DNA of 64,000 nt from Aegilops tauschii subsp. strangulata (GCF_002575655.3 NC_053035.3:87507322-87571321), one strand, 5' to 3'; shown: positions 34,254 through 46,934, counted from the first letter of the stretch. Program-made: numbers and translations. Notes: generated by a model from the sequence alone, not told the origin.

Positions 34254-36050
34254 GTGGAACTTGATGAAGTACTACCTCTTGAACCGGAAAGTAGCGCAGC
34301 TCAGGAAGATGTTCCTGTGGTGCCTGCACCGACTAGAGAGGAAGTTAATGATGATGATGATGATCTAGGTACTTCGGATCAAGCTCCTACTGAACTTCGT
34401 AGGTCCACAAGGACACGTTCCGCGCCAGAGTGGTACGGCAACCCTGTCTTGGAAATCATGGTGTTAGACAACGGTGAACCTTCGAACTATGAAGAAGCAA
34501 TGGCGGGCCCAGATTCCGACAAATGGCTTGAAGCCATGCAATCCGAGATAGGATCCATGTATGAAAACAAAGTGTGGACTTTGACAGACTTGCCCGATGA
34601 TCGGCGAGCGATAGAAAACAAATGGATCTTTAAGAAGAAGACAGACGCGGATGGTAATGTTACCATCTATAAAGCTCAACTTGTCGCTAAGGGTTATCGA
34701 CAAGTTCAAGGGGTTGACTACGATGAGACTTTCTCACCCGTAGCGAAGCTGAAGTCCGTCCGAATCATGTTAGCAATTGCCGCATACTATGATTATGAGA
34801 TATGGCAAATGGACGTCAAAACAGCATTCCTTAACGGCTTTCTCAAGGAAGAATTGTATATGATGCAGCCGGAAGGTTTTGTCGATCCTAAGAATGCTAA
34901 CAAGGTATGCAAGCTCCAGCGCTCCATCTATGGGCTGGTGCAAGCATCTCGGAGTTGGAACATTCGATTTGATGAGATGATCAAAGCGTTTGGGTTTACA
35001 CAGACTTATGGAGAAGCCTATGTTTACAAGAAAGTGAGTGGGAGCTCTGTAGCATTTCTCATATTATATGTGGATGACATACTGTTGATGGGAAATGATA
35101 TAGAATTCTTGGGAAGCATAAAGGCCTACTTGAACAAGTGTTTTTCAATGAAGGACCTTGGAGAAGCTGCTTATATATTAGGCATCAAGATCTATAGAGA
35201 TAGATCAAGACGCCTCATTGGTCTTTCACAAAGTACGTACCTTGACAAGATATTGAAGAAGTTCAATATGGATCAGTCCAAGAAGGGGTTCTTGCCTGTA
35301 TTGCAAGGTGTGCAATTGAGCACGGCTCAATGCCCGACCACGGCAGAAGATAGAGAAAAGATGAGTGTCGTCCCCTATGCCTCGGCCATAGGGTCTATTA
35401 TGTATGCCATGCTGTGTACCAGACCTGATGTAAACCTTGCCGTAAGTTTGGTAGGAAGGTACCAAAGTAATCCCCGCATGGAACACTGGACAGCGGTCAA
35501 GAATATCCTGAAGTACCTGAAGAGGACTAAGGATATGTTTCCCGTTTATGGAGGTGACGAAGAGCTCGTCGTAAAGGGTTACATCGATGCTAGTTTCGAC
35601 ACAGATCTGGATGACTCTAAGTCACAAACCAGATACGTGTATATTTTGAATGGTGGGGCAGTAAGCTGGTGCAGTTGCAAGCAAAGTGTTGTGGCGGGAT
35701 CTACATGTGAAGCGGAATACATGGCGGCCTCAGAGGCAGCACAAGAAGCAATCTGGGTGAAGGAGTTCATTACCGACCTAGGAGTTATTACCAATGCGTC
35801 GGGCCCGATGACTCTCTTCTGTGACAACACTGGAGCTATTGCCCTTGCTAAGGAGCCCAGGTTTCACAGGAAGACCAGGCATATCAAGCGTCGCTTCAAC
35901 TCCATTCGTGAAAATGTTCAAAATGGAGACATAGATATTTGTAAAGTACATACGGACCTGAATGTAGCAGATCCGTTGACTAAACCTCTCCCTAGAGCAA
36001 AACATGATCAACACCAGAACTCTATGGGTGTTCGATTCATCACAATGTAA
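34254..36050 (+). pseudogene. Angela-like reverse transcriptase and RNase H
   Basis: 598 residues, open, in the same frame as the integrase segment beyond the TAG. An acidic linker leads to the Copia RT domain: WIFKKKTDADGN, YRQVQGVDYDETFSPVAKL, WQMDVKTAFLNG (catalytic Asp) and LILYVDDILLMGND (YVDD). RNaseH follows (YIDASFDTDLDDSKSQ, CEAEYMAASEAAQEA, LFCDNTGAIALAKEP). A few conserved residues look altered (LVQASRSWN for the usual LKQASRSWN). Just 3' lies the PPT. Confidence 0.93.
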
Positions 36051-36070
36051 CTAGATTATTGACTCTAGTG

Positions 36071-36082
36071 CAAGTGGGAGAC
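36071..36082 (+). other. Polypurine tract of the Angela-like element
   Basis: CAAGTGGGAGAC immediately before the 3' LTR start TGTTGG at 36083; the sequence is characteristic of the BARE/Angela group. Confidence 0.8.
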
Positions 36083-36614
36083 TGTTGGAAATATGCCCTA
36101 GAGGCAATAATAAAATGGTTATTATTATATTTCCTTGTTCATGATAATTGTCTATTGTTCATGCTATAATTGTGTTATCCGAAAATCGTAATACATGTGT
36201 GAATACATAGACCACAACATGTCCCTAGCGAGCCTCTAGTTGACTAGCTCGTTGATCAACAGATAGTCATGGTTTCCTGACTATGGACATTGGATGTCAT
36301 TGATAACAGGATCACATCATTAGGAGAATGATGTGATGGACAAGACCCAATCCTAAGCATAGCACAAGATCGTGTAGTTCGTTTGCTAGAGCTTTTCCAA
36401 ATGTCAAGTATCATTTCCTTAGACCATGAGATTGTGCAACTCCCGGATACCATAGGAGTGCTTTGGGTGTGCCAAACGTCACAACGTAACTGGGTGGCTA
36501 TAAAGGTGCACTACGGGTATCTTCGAAAGTGTCTGTTGGGTTGGCACGAATCGAGACTGGGATTTGTCACTCCGTATGACGGAGAGGTATCTCTGGGCCC
36601 ACTCGGTAATGCAT

Positions 36615-39600
36615 TGTAACGCCCACGATGCGGCTATATCTCCCACGTGTCGAGGCACGACTTAGAGGCATAACCGCATTGTGGTTTTGTCGCAAGAAGG
36701 GTCATCTTCACACAATCCCATGTAATGAACAAGAATGGGATAAGGAGTTGGCTTACAATCGCCACTTCACACAATACATGAATAAATCATACATCAATCA
36801 GAGTACACTCATAGGTCCGGCTACGGAACCAAAAGAAAAGAAGACAACCCAACTGCTAGATCCCTGATCGTCCCAACTGGGCTCCACTACTGATCAAAAG
36901 AAAAGAAACAACACAATGAACTAGATCTTCATCGAGCTCCCACTTGAGCTCAGTTGCGACATCTGCACTGGTCTCATCGGCACCTGCAACTGTTTGGGAA
37001 GTATCTGTGAGTCACGAGGACTCAGCAATCTCACACCCGCGAGATCAAGACTATTTAAGCTTAAAGGAAAAGATGGGGTAACGAGGTGGAGCTGCAGCAA
37101 GCACTAGCATATATGGTGGCTAACATACGCAAATAAGAGCGAGAAGAGAAGCAACAGAACGGTCGTGAACTAGCCCTGATCAAGAAGTGATCCTGAACTC
37201 CTACTTACGTCATTCATAACTCAAACCGTGTTCACTTCCCGGACTCCACCGAGAAGAGACCATCACGGCTACACACGCGGTTGATGTATTTTAATTAAGT
37301 CGAGTGTCAAGTTCTCTACAACTGGACATTAACAAATTCCCATCTGCCACATAACCGCGGGCACGGCTTTCAAAAGATAATACCCTGCAGGGGTGTCCCA
37401 ACTTAGCCCATTATAAGCTCTGACGGTCAACGAAGGATAAACCTTCTCCCAAGAAGACCCGATCAGTCTTGGAATCCCGGTTACAAGACATTTGAACAAT
37501 GGTAAAACAAGACCAGTAAAGCCGCCCAAATGTGCCGACAAATCCCGATAGGAGCTGCACATATCTCGTTCTCAGGGCACACCAGATTGTCCAAGCTTCC
37601 GGTAGGCCAGCCCAGAGTTGCCCCTGGTGGCCACCGGCGACTGACGGGTTGGACCAACACTCAGAGGAGCACTGGCCCGGGGGTTTAAAATAAAGATGAC
37701 CCTTGAGTCTGCAGAACCCAAGGGAAAAAGGCTTAGGTAGGCAAATGGTAAAACCAAGGTTGGGCCTTGCTGGAGGAGTTTTATTCAAAGCGAACTGTCA
37801 AGGGGGTCCCATAAATCACCCAACCGTGTAAGGAACGCAAAAATCAAGGAACATAACACCGGTATGACGGAAACTAGGGCGGCAAGAGTGGAACAAAACA
37901 CCAGGTATAAGGCCGAGCCTTCCACCCTTTACCAAGTATATAGATGCATTAATTAAGATAAGAGATATTGTGATATCCCAACATAAACATGATCCAACAT
38001 GGAGCAATCTTCATCTTCACCTGCAACTAGCAACGCTATAAGAAGGGGCTGAGCAAAGCGGTAACATAGCCAAACAACGGTTTGCTAGGAAAGGTGGGTT
38101 AGAGGCTTGACATGGCAATATGGGAGGCATGATATAGCAAGTGGTAGGTAACGCGGCATAGCAATAGAGCGAACAACTAGCAAGCAAAGATAGAAGTGAT
38201 TTTGAGGGTATGGTCATCTTTCCTGAGATTCCGCAAGGAAGAAGAGCGAGTCCATGAAGAAGACAAACGGACGGAGTCGAACGAATCCTCACAACTCTGG
38301 AACGAAACCGAAGCTAACGGGAGAAGCAAACCGGAAAGAAACAAACAACATAGTAAACAACCACCACATACACATGGCATGATGCACAAACAAGTATGAT
38401 GCATGTCCGGTTTAAATATGCATGGCAAAGTGCAACAAACAATACTACAAATTAAGTGGAGTTCAATATGCAACGAGTTGCATATTGACGAAACACCACA
38501 TACGATTATTTAGTTCTCTCTCGGTTATGTACCCAACAATGTTAAATGTTGTTAACCATGGCAAGAGGTGAAGCATAAGGAAACTACCTATTTAAGCAAG
38601 TTAAATGAGGCCAGAACAACAAATAACAATTTCCGAAAAATCCTCATGTCCATAATTTAGATTTGGCACTGTTCTGCCATAAACGCAATTTTAATATTGT
38701 TAAACAGCAAAATAAAGTGCACCATGTTAATCTAGGCATTTTTCTACCCCATTTACATATAAAGTTTATTTAAATCCGAGTTACGGTTATTTAGTTATGA
38801 AATAAATCATTTTAACATGTCAAACATGCAAATGGTATGCAAACAGCATTTTATACATTTTGAACATGGATGAAAATAGCATATTATGAAACTAGATAAA
38901 ATTCTAAGCATTTTACATATATAGTTTGTTTAGTTTGGATGCATGCATATTTAGATATGAGAAATGCAAAACAATGGCAGTTCTGAAAATATGCAGGCAC
39001 AGGATATATGACAAGATCACAGACTGAAGAAAAAAAAAATCATCGGGCCGAATCTGAAACAGTGGCAGTGGCCCAGGAGGAGATCTGGCCCAGCGGCTGA
39101 GTGTGCAAAAGAAAAGAAAAAAGGAGCAAAACTTGGGCTCAAACCCAGGACCTCACAGTTGGAAACATGGAAAAGAAAGTTGCACCCGTGGGGATTTGAT
39201 CCCTGGTCGCCTAGGTGCAAACCTGCCAGTCTAACCAGTAGCAACAAGAGTCCACTTGAGACAAATCGCAGAGAAACGGTATCTGAACAACAGTTCGAGC
39301 GAACCTGACTGAAAATAACAGAAACAAGATGAAAAAGAAACAGGGGCGCCTGGGATTTGATCCCCAGACCCCTCGGTTGGAGGGGCGTGGTGCAAACCAC
39401 TGCACTGCCGCGGCTGCTGTTGATAGGATAGGGCGCGGCCTTCTAAGAGATAACCCAGGGTCGAGCTTCTCTGTTTAGACAGAGAAGACGACGGCTGCGA
39501 CGACGGCGCCGGCGAGGGCAGCCGTGGCGACGGTGGGGCTTGAGAGGCAGCGGCGGGCGTGCGGAATAGGCTAAGGAGGTGCGCGTGCGTGTGGAGGGCT

Positions 39601-41032
39601 GCGGGAGGAGTCCACAGCGTGAGCCTCGAGAAGAAGCTCGTCTCAGGCCACGGCGAAGCGCGACGATGCAGGGGCGAAGCCGGGCGCGGCGAGGCGAAAC
39701 ACAGGGGCTGCGGCTGAGTGCGTGAGCGTGTGCAGCAAGATGGAGTGCGTGTGAGGATGCATGCAATAGGTGAAGCGAGCAGGGGCTAGAACACGAGCTT
39801 GGGCTCGCTGCCATGATCGTCCATGCCGGACATGGCCTCTGACGCGACGAGATCGGCAACCACAATGACAGAATCGAACCGGAGAGGGGCTGGGGGGAAT
39901 GGCTACTCACCTAGGTCCCGTAGGACAAGATGAGGATGCCGGAGATGTGATGCAGAGGCGAGGTGGGACGCTGATCGGGGCGGCGTCCTCGAGTCCGTGA
40001 AGAAGTTGAAGCAGGGGAGGGGGACGTCGAGGAGGAAGCTCCCGGGGTCCTTGTGGAAGCGTGCGTAGTCGAGGAAGACGATGGTGATGCTCGTGTCGCT
40101 GCCGAGGAATAAGACAGTAGCAGCGGGCTGGATCACGCCGGAGAAAAGCTCGGGCTCCTCTCGGCCATGGCGACGGCTATGGTGTGGAGAGGTCTCACCT
40201 GGCGGCGGGAAGGGAAGGAGAGGGGCGGAATAGAGAGAGGAGGAGGACTAGGGCACCGGGGCATGTTATATAGGGGCCTAGGGGGGCTCTCCGGCCGTCA
40301 AATCACTCGGGAGGTCGACGTGGCGTGCGTGGATGTCCTGCCGTACAGGAGGTAGAAGAAGAACAGAAGAGATCGGTTCTGGTGGGCTAGTCGGGCTGAA
40401 AGAGGTAAGTGAGGTGGGCTGTGGTGCTGTGGGCTGCAGTCTAGGAGAGGGCCGGGTAAGGAGAATGTAAGTCTCCCTTTACTTATTTTTTTGTTTAATA
40501 AATAAACAGTCCCCAAAGGAAAATGTCCAGGAGGTTTGGGGAAGAATATGAATGAAGTGGAGATATACTTGGACTCCTGGAACTATGCTCCATCTGATAA
40601 AATTGGTTTGGGCATTTTTAGAGTAAGAAAATTATCGCAAGTTTGAATTAAATTCAAACTTGAGGCAATTTTGATTCCAACCAAATCAAGTCCAAAAGAG
40701 CTGCAATTTGGCAGAGAGGGTTTAGGCATGGTTTAAGATTAACAGAAAATAAGTGAACATTTACTGGGATAGGAAAAAATCACTTGCAATAAATGGATGA
40801 GAATTGAAAGGAAGAAGCTTGATGGGATGTTGCACTTGATGATGGTTTAGAAGAAAAGGGCAAGATGAAACAGCAAAGAAGATGAGGAGAAGGAGTACAC
40901 AAAGATAACAAGCACACAACAAATATGCACACTACAATGATGATCATGATGCAAATGCAACAAAAAAATAAATAACACCACTGACACGCAAAACATGGAA
41001 GGCGTCTGAAGCGTCGGTCTCGGGGCGTTACA
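36615..41032 (-). mobile_element. 4.4-kb solo LTR of a LARD/Sukkula-like element
   Basis: Starts TGTAACGCCC and ends GGGCGTTACA (TG...CA with an inverted repeat of about 10 bp), flanked by TGCAT at 36610-36614 and 41033-41037. I see no direct terminal repeats, PBS, PPT or pol domain inside, so it is one LTR rather than a full element. Very long LTRs with NGTNACGCCC ends are known from Triticeae LARD elements such as Sukkula. A TATA-like CTATATAAC on the minus strand near 40265-40275, followed by a GC-rich stretch 39450-40260, suggests minus orientation. Small ORFs here are not supported as genes. A classical TIR transposon is a less likely alternative. Confidence 0.75.
39122..39418 (-). other. 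Three tRNA-like (T-arm/B-box) modules in the solo LTR
   Basis: On the minus strand three stretches (about 39122-39160, 39185-39250, 39342-39418) each contain a B-box-like palindromic T-arm: GGGTTTGAGCCC, GGGATCAAATCCC and GGGATCAAATCCC. The second also has complementary ends (GTTGC ... GCAAC) about 67 bases apart. The third has an A-box-like GGCAGTGCAGTGG and an anticodon-arm-like CCCCTC...GAGGGG. None forms a standard complete tRNA, so they are relics or tRNA-derived modules. Confidence 0.4.
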
Positions 41033-42297
41033 TGCATCATCATAATGAGCTCAATGTGACCAAGTGTTTGGTCACGGGATCATGCATTACGGTACGAGTA
41101 AAGTGACTTGCCGGTAACGAGATTGAACAAGGTATTGGGATACCAACGATCGAATCTCGGGCAAGTAACGTACCGATTGACAAAGGGAATTGTATACGGG
41201 ATTGATTGAATCCTCGACATCGTGGTTCATCCGATGAGATCATCGTGGAACATGTGGGAGCCAACATGGGTATCCAGATCCCACTGTTGGTTATTGACCG
41301 GAGAGTCGTCTCGGTCATGTCTGCATGTCTCCCGAACCCGTAGGGTCTACACACTTAAGGTTCGGTGACGCTAGAGTTGTAGAGATATTAGTATGCGGTT
41401 AACCGAAAGTTGTTCAGAGTCCCGGACGAGATCCCGGACGTCACGAGGAGTTCCGGAATGGTCCGGAGGTAAAGATTTATATATGGGAAGTCCTATTTGG
41501 CCACCGGAAAATGTTCGGGATTTTTCGGTATTGTACCAGGAAGGTTCTAGAAGGTTCCGAAGTGGGGCCCACCTGCATGGGGGAACCCACATGAACGTGG
41601 GTAGTGGGGGCAAGGCCCCACACCCCTGGTCAAGGCGCACCAAGATCCCACCTTAGAAGGACTAAGATCATATCCCGAAGGGATAAGATCAAGATCCCTA
41701 AAAAGGGGGGATAACGATCGGTGGGGAAGGGAAATGATGGGATTTCTTTCCCCCACCTTTGCCAATGCCCCAATGGACTTGGAGGGCAAGAAACCAGCCC
41801 CCTCCACCCCTATATATAGTGGGGAGGCGCATGGGAGCAGCACCCGTAGCCCCTGGCGCCTCCCTCTCCCTCCCGTGACACCTCTCCCTCTCGCTGAGCT
41901 TGGCGAAGCCCTGGCGCCTCCCTCCCTCCCGTGACACCTCTTCCTCCCCGCTTGCGCTTGGCGAAGCCCTGCCGGGATCCCGCTACTTCCACCACCACGC
42001 CGTCGTGCTGCTGGATGTCCATCAATTTCTCCTCCCCCCTTGCTGGATCAAGAAGGAGGAGACGTCCCCGCTCCGTACGTGTGTTGAACGCGGAGGTGCC
42101 GTCCGTTCGGCACTAGGATCATCGGTGATTTGGATCACGACGAGTACGACTCCATCAACCCCGTTCTCTTGAACGCTTCCGCGCGTGATCTACAAGGGTA
42201 TGTAGATGCACTCCCCTCTCTCTTGTTGCTAGATGACTCCATAGATTGATCTTGGTGATACGTAGAAATTTTTTAATTTCTGCAACGATCCCCAACA

Positions 42298-45007
42298 TCA
42301 CCACCTTCGGATTTGTGCCTTCGAAGTTATTGATTTTTATGGCACCGGAACAATAGACCTCCTCGATAACGTAAGGGCCTTCCCATTTGGAGAGAAGTTT
42401 CTCTGCAAAAAATCTTAAACGAGAGTTGAATAGCAACACATAATCACCTACATTAAACTCACGCTTTTGTATCCTTTTGTCATGCCATCTTTTAACTTTT
42501 TCTTTAAACAGTTTGGCATTCTCATAAGCCTGGGTTCTCCATTCATCGAGTGAGCTAATGTCAAATAACCTCTTCTCACGGGCAAGTTTGAAATCATAAT
42601 TGAGCTCCTTAATGGCCCAATATGCCTTATGTTCTAATTCAAGAGGTAAGTGACATGCTTTTTCATAAACCATTTTATACGGAGACATACCCATAGGATT
42701 TTTATATGCAGTTCTATAGGCCCATAATGCATCACCAAGTTTCTTGGACCAATTCTTTCTAAATCTATTAACAGTCTTTTGCAAAATTAACTTGAGTTCT
42801 CTATTACTCAATTCTACTTGACCACTAGACTGTGGGTGATAAGCAGATGCAATTCTATGATTAACATCATACTTAGCAAGCATTTTACGGAAAGCACCAT
42901 GAATAAAATGTGAACCACCATCAGTCATTAAATATCTAGGGACTCCAAACCTCGGAAAAATAACTTCTTTAAGCATCTTAATAGAGGTGTTGTGATCAGC
43001 ACTACTAGTTGGAATAGCTTCTACCCACTTAGTAACGTAATCAACAGCAACTAAAATATGTGTATACCCATTAGAGGAAGGAAACGGTCCCATATAATCA
43101 AAGCCCCAAATATCGAATGGTTCAATAACAAGTGAATAATTCATAGGCATTTCCTGACGTCTACTGATATTACCAATTCTTTGACATTCATCACAAGATA
43201 AGACAAACTTACGGGCATCTTTGAAGAGAGTAGGCCAATAAAAACCGGATTGCAATACCTTATGTGCAGTTCTATCTCCAGCGTGGTGCCCTCCATAAGC
43301 CTCGGAGTGACATTTGCGTAGGATCTGTTTCTGTTCATGCTCAGGTATACAACATCTAATAACACCATCTACTCCTTCTTTATAAAGATGTGGGTCATCC
43401 CAGAAGTAATGTCTTAAATCATAGAAAAACTTTTTCTTTTGCTGGTATGTGAAACTAGGTGGTATAAATTTAGCAACAATGTAATTAGCATAATCAGCAT
43501 ACCATGGAGCAGTACGAGAAGCATTTATGACATTTAGTTGTTCATCAGGAAAGCTATCATCAATAGGTAGTGGGTCATCAAGAACATTCTCTAACCTAGA
43601 CAAATTGTCTGCAACGGGGTTCTCAGCCCCCTTTCTATCAATAATATGCAAATCAAATTCTTGTAGCAAGAGAACCCATCTAATAAGTCTAGGTTTAGCA
43701 TCTTTCTTTTCCATAAGATATTTAATAGCAGCATGATCAATGTGAATAGTTACTTTAGAATCAACAATATAAGGTTTGAACTTATCACAAGCAAATACAA
43801 CTGCTAAGAATTCCTTTTCAGTAGTAGTATAATTTCTCTGGGCACTATATAGAGTTTTACTAGCATATTGAATAACATTTAATTTCTTATCAACTCTTTG
43901 TCCTAGAACAGCACCTACAGCATAATCACTAGCATCACACATAATTTCAAAGGGTAAATTCCAATCGGGTGGCTGAACAATAGGTGCAAAAATTAATGCT
44001 TTCTTAAGTATTTCAAATGCTTCAACGCAATCATCATCAAAGACAAAAGTTATATCTTTTTGTAATAGATTAGTCAGAGGCCGAGAAATTTTTGAGAAGT
44101 CCTTAATGAACCTCCTATAAAAACCGGCATGACCAAGGGAACTTCTTATACCTTTGGTGTCCTTGGGACACGACATCTTTTCAATAGCATCAACTTTGTC
44201 TTTATCAACTTCAATACCTCTTTCAGAAATTTTATGCCCCAAGACAATTCCTTCATTAACCATAAAGTGGTATTTCTCCCAGTTCAAGACAAGGTTAGTT
44301 TCTTCACATCTCTGCAAAACTCGATAAAGGTTGCTTAAGCAATCATCAAAAGAGGATCCATAAACGGAGAAATCGTCCATGAAAACCTCACAAATCTTTT
44401 CACAAAAGTCAGAGAATATAGCCATCATGCATCTTTGAAAGGTAGTAGGTGCATTACATAAACCAAAAGGCATACGTCTATAAGCAAAGGTACCGAAAGG
44501 GCAAGTAAAAGTAGTCTTTTCTTGATCATCAGCTGACACAGGTATTTGAGAGAAACCAGAGTAACCATCTAGAAAGCAAAAATGTGTATGTTTGGATAAT
44601 CTTTCTAGCATTTGATCAATGAAAGGCAAAGGGTAATGATCTTTTTTAGTAGCTTTATTTAATTTGCAAAAATCAATTACCATCCTATAACCTGTAATAA
44701 TTCTTTGCGGGATCAATTCATCTTTATCATTAGGAACGACGGTAATACCTCCCTTCTTAGGGACACAATGAACATAACTTACCCACTGACTATCAGCAAC
44801 TGGATAAATTATACCTGCTTCAAGGAGCTTTAATATTTCCTTTCTTACCACTTCTTTCATCTTAGGATTTAACCGTCGTTGATGATCAATAACTGGTTTA
44901 GCGTCTTTCTCCAAATTTATTTTGTGTTGACATAGAGTGGGACTAATGCCCTTAAGATCATCAAGAGTATATCCAATAGCAGCACGGTGCTTCTTTAGAG
45001 TTTTCAA
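42298..45007 (-). pseudogene. RT-RNase H-integrase of Gypsy copy 2 (open, cut by Angela)
   Basis: One open frame of about 900 Gypsy-derived codons. RT has [14 protein letters not shown] and FMDDFSVYG; RNaseH has [19 protein letters not shown]; integrase has HHCC (HAGDRTAHK ... [10 protein letters not shown]) and the full DDE motifs ([28 protein letters not shown]). The C-terminal end is cut at 42298, where the frame runs into the Angela LTR; about 45 residues compared with copy 1 are missing. At its 5' end the frame starts in unit 1 of the 392-bp duplication and is out of frame with protease. Confidence 0.92.
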
Positions 45008-45462
45008 TAATTTCTCTTCTTCATGCTCTGAAAGGTTAGCACTAATAATAACAGGATATATCTTCTTTGCACCATCCTATAACCTGTAATAATTCTTTGC
45101 GGAATCAATTCATCTTTATCATTAGGAACGACAGTAATACCTCCCTTCTTAGGGACACAATGGACAAGACTTACCCACTGACTATCAGCAACGGGATAAA
45201 TTATACCTGCCTCAAGGAGCTTTAGTATTTTCTTTCTTACCACTTCTTTCATTTTAGGATTCAGTCGTCGTTGGTGATCACGAACTGGTTTGGCATCTTT
45301 CTCCAAGTTTATTTTGTGTTGACATAGAGTGGGACTAAAGCCCTTAAGATCATCAAGAGTATATCCAATAGCAGCACGGTGCTTCTTCAGAGTTTTCAAT
45401 AATTTCTCTTCTTCATGCTCTGAAAGGTTAGCACTAATAATAACAGGATATATCTTCTTTGC
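44679..45462 (-). repeat. 392-bp tandem duplication in Gypsy copy 2 RT region
   Basis: Units 44679-45070 and 45071-45462 both run from ACCATCCTATAACC to TCTTCTTTGC. They differ at many positions. Unit 2 repeatedly agrees with Gypsy copy 1 (3715-4110) where unit 1 does not, for example GATCACGAACTGGTTTGGC versus GATCAATAACTGGTTTAGC. The 392-bp period shifts the reading frame. Confidence 0.9.
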
Positions 45463-46251
45463 ATCAATGTAAGCATATTTAAGAGTATCAGGCAATGGTT
45501 TAAGCTCAAACACGGGATCACCCTTGGGTGGAGGAGGATCCCCTAGGATTTCAACAGGCAAGTTGTGTTTCAGAATAGGACCCTGTTTAAAGAATACTTC
45601 ATCTATTTCCCTTCTTTCATTCATAAACATATCATTTTCATGATCAAGCAAATACTGTTCTAAAGGATCATTAGGAGGCACGGCAATAGAAGCAAGACCA
45701 ATAATTTCATCCTTACTAGGCAATTCCTCATCATGGGGTTGTCTACGAAATTTAGAAAAATTAAACTCATGAGACATATCACCCAAACCAATAGTAACAA
45801 CATCCTTTTCGCAGTCTATCTTAGCATTAACAGTGTTCAAGAAGGGTCTACCAAATATAATGGGACAAAAGCTATCTTGTGGGGAGCCAAGAACAAGAAA
45901 ATCAGCAGGATATTTAACCTTCCCACACAAGACTTCAACATCTCTAACAATCCCAATCGGTGAAATAGTATCTCTATTGGCAAGCTTAATTGTAACATCA
46001 ATTTCTTCTATCTCAGCAGGTGCAATATCATGAATAATTTCTTTGTATAAGGAATGAGGTATTGCACTAGCACTAGCGCCCATATCACATAAGCCATGAT
46101 AACAATGATCTCCTATTTTAACAGAAATAACAGGCATGCCTATAACAGGTCTATGTTTATTTTTAGCATCAGGTCTAGCAATTCTAGCAGCCTCATCACA
46201 GAAGTAAATAACATGCCCATCGATATTATCAGCCAAGAGATCTTTAACCAT
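45004..46251 (-). pseudogene. Protease and RT N-terminus of Gypsy copy 2
   Basis: 415 residues. The protease site CDMGASASAIPHSLY is followed by the linker and the RT N-terminus up to ITGYRMV, then out-of-frame residues where duplication unit 1 begins. The upstream frame (46140-46922) is offset by a one-base deletion near 46410. Confidence 0.87.
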
Positions 46252-46922
46252 AGCAATATTAGGTTCAACTTTAACTTGCTCAGGGGGTTTGTGTATCCTA
46301 ATATTACTTTTGTTGACAACAGTTGAAGCTTTAGCATGATCCTTTGTTCTAACAGGGAAAGGTGGTTTCTCAACATAAGCAGTAGGAACAATAGGATCAT
46401 TATAAGTGATGTCTTTTCTCCAACCTTAATAGGTGAAACTACTTTTACTTCTATGGGAGGATTATATTTAAACCACTTCTCCTTAGGGAGATCAACATGA
46501 GTAGCAAAGGATTCATAGAAAGAAGCTACTATCTCAGAGTTAAGTCCATATTTAGTGCTAAATTCACGGAAAGCATCGGTATCCATAAAAGTTTTAACAC
46601 AGTCAAACTTAGGTGTTATACCTGACTCCTTACCTTCATCGAGGTTCCAGTCTTCAGAGTTGCGTTTAATACTTTTCAATAAATCCCATTTGAATTCAAT
46701 AGTCTTCATCATAAAAGAGCCAGTACAAGAAGTATCGAGCATGGATTGATTATTACGAGAAAGCCGAGCATAAATTTTTTGAATAATCATTTCTCTTGAG
46801 AGCTCATGATTGGGGCATGAATATAACATTGACTTAAGCCTCCCCCAAGCTTGAGCGATGCTTTCTCCTTCGCGAGGCCAAAAATTATATATATAGTTAC
46901 GATCACGATGAACAAGATGCAT
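46140..46922 (-). pseudogene. Gag C-terminal part of Gypsy copy 2
   Basis: Starts just after an in-frame TAG near 46935 (a Gln codon in copy 1) with MHLVHRDRNYIYNFWPREGE. It carries the rest of the Gag domain, then goes out of frame after KVGEKT near 46410 because one base is missing compared with copy 1. Confidence 0.87.
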
Positions 46923-46934
46923 AGGATAAAACTT

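Larger units (their letters stand above)
30051..42297 (+). mobile_element. Angela/BARE-1/WIS-like Ty1/Copia retrotransposon
   Basis: Copia order is gag-PR-INT-RT-RH. The 3' LTR start (TGTTGGAAATATGCCCTAGAGG) is the hallmark of the BARE/Angela/WIS group. PBS follows the 5' LTR, and a PPT (CAAGTGGGAGAC) precedes the 3' LTR at 36083. The 3' LTR is split by the element 36615-41032. The coding region has one frameshift and one nonsense codon. It is inserted in the integrase C-terminus of Gypsy copy 2. The 5' LTR truncation removed the left target duplication. By eye the two LTRs differ at roughly 2-3% of the shared 726 bases, which suggests an insertion age of order one million years at commonly used grass rates. 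Confidence 0.93.
36083..42297 (+). repeat. 3' LTR of the Angela-like element, interrupted
   Basis: Two parts, 36083-36614 and 41038-42297, together about 1792 bp, the normal size for this group. They are separated by the solo-LTR-like insertion and its TGCAT duplication. The LTR ends CCCCAACA at 42297, where Gypsy copy 2 integrase resumes. Confidence 0.92.

Noticed and set aside
38177..40136. Several ORFs of 60-155 codons inside the 4.4-kb element
   Set aside because: No conserved motif, atypical composition, and an LTR is not expected to code for protein.
42155..42297. Extension of the Gypsy copy 2 integrase ORF to 42155
   Set aside because: The last residues of that frame are translated from the Angela LTR; the true Gypsy sequence ends at 42298.
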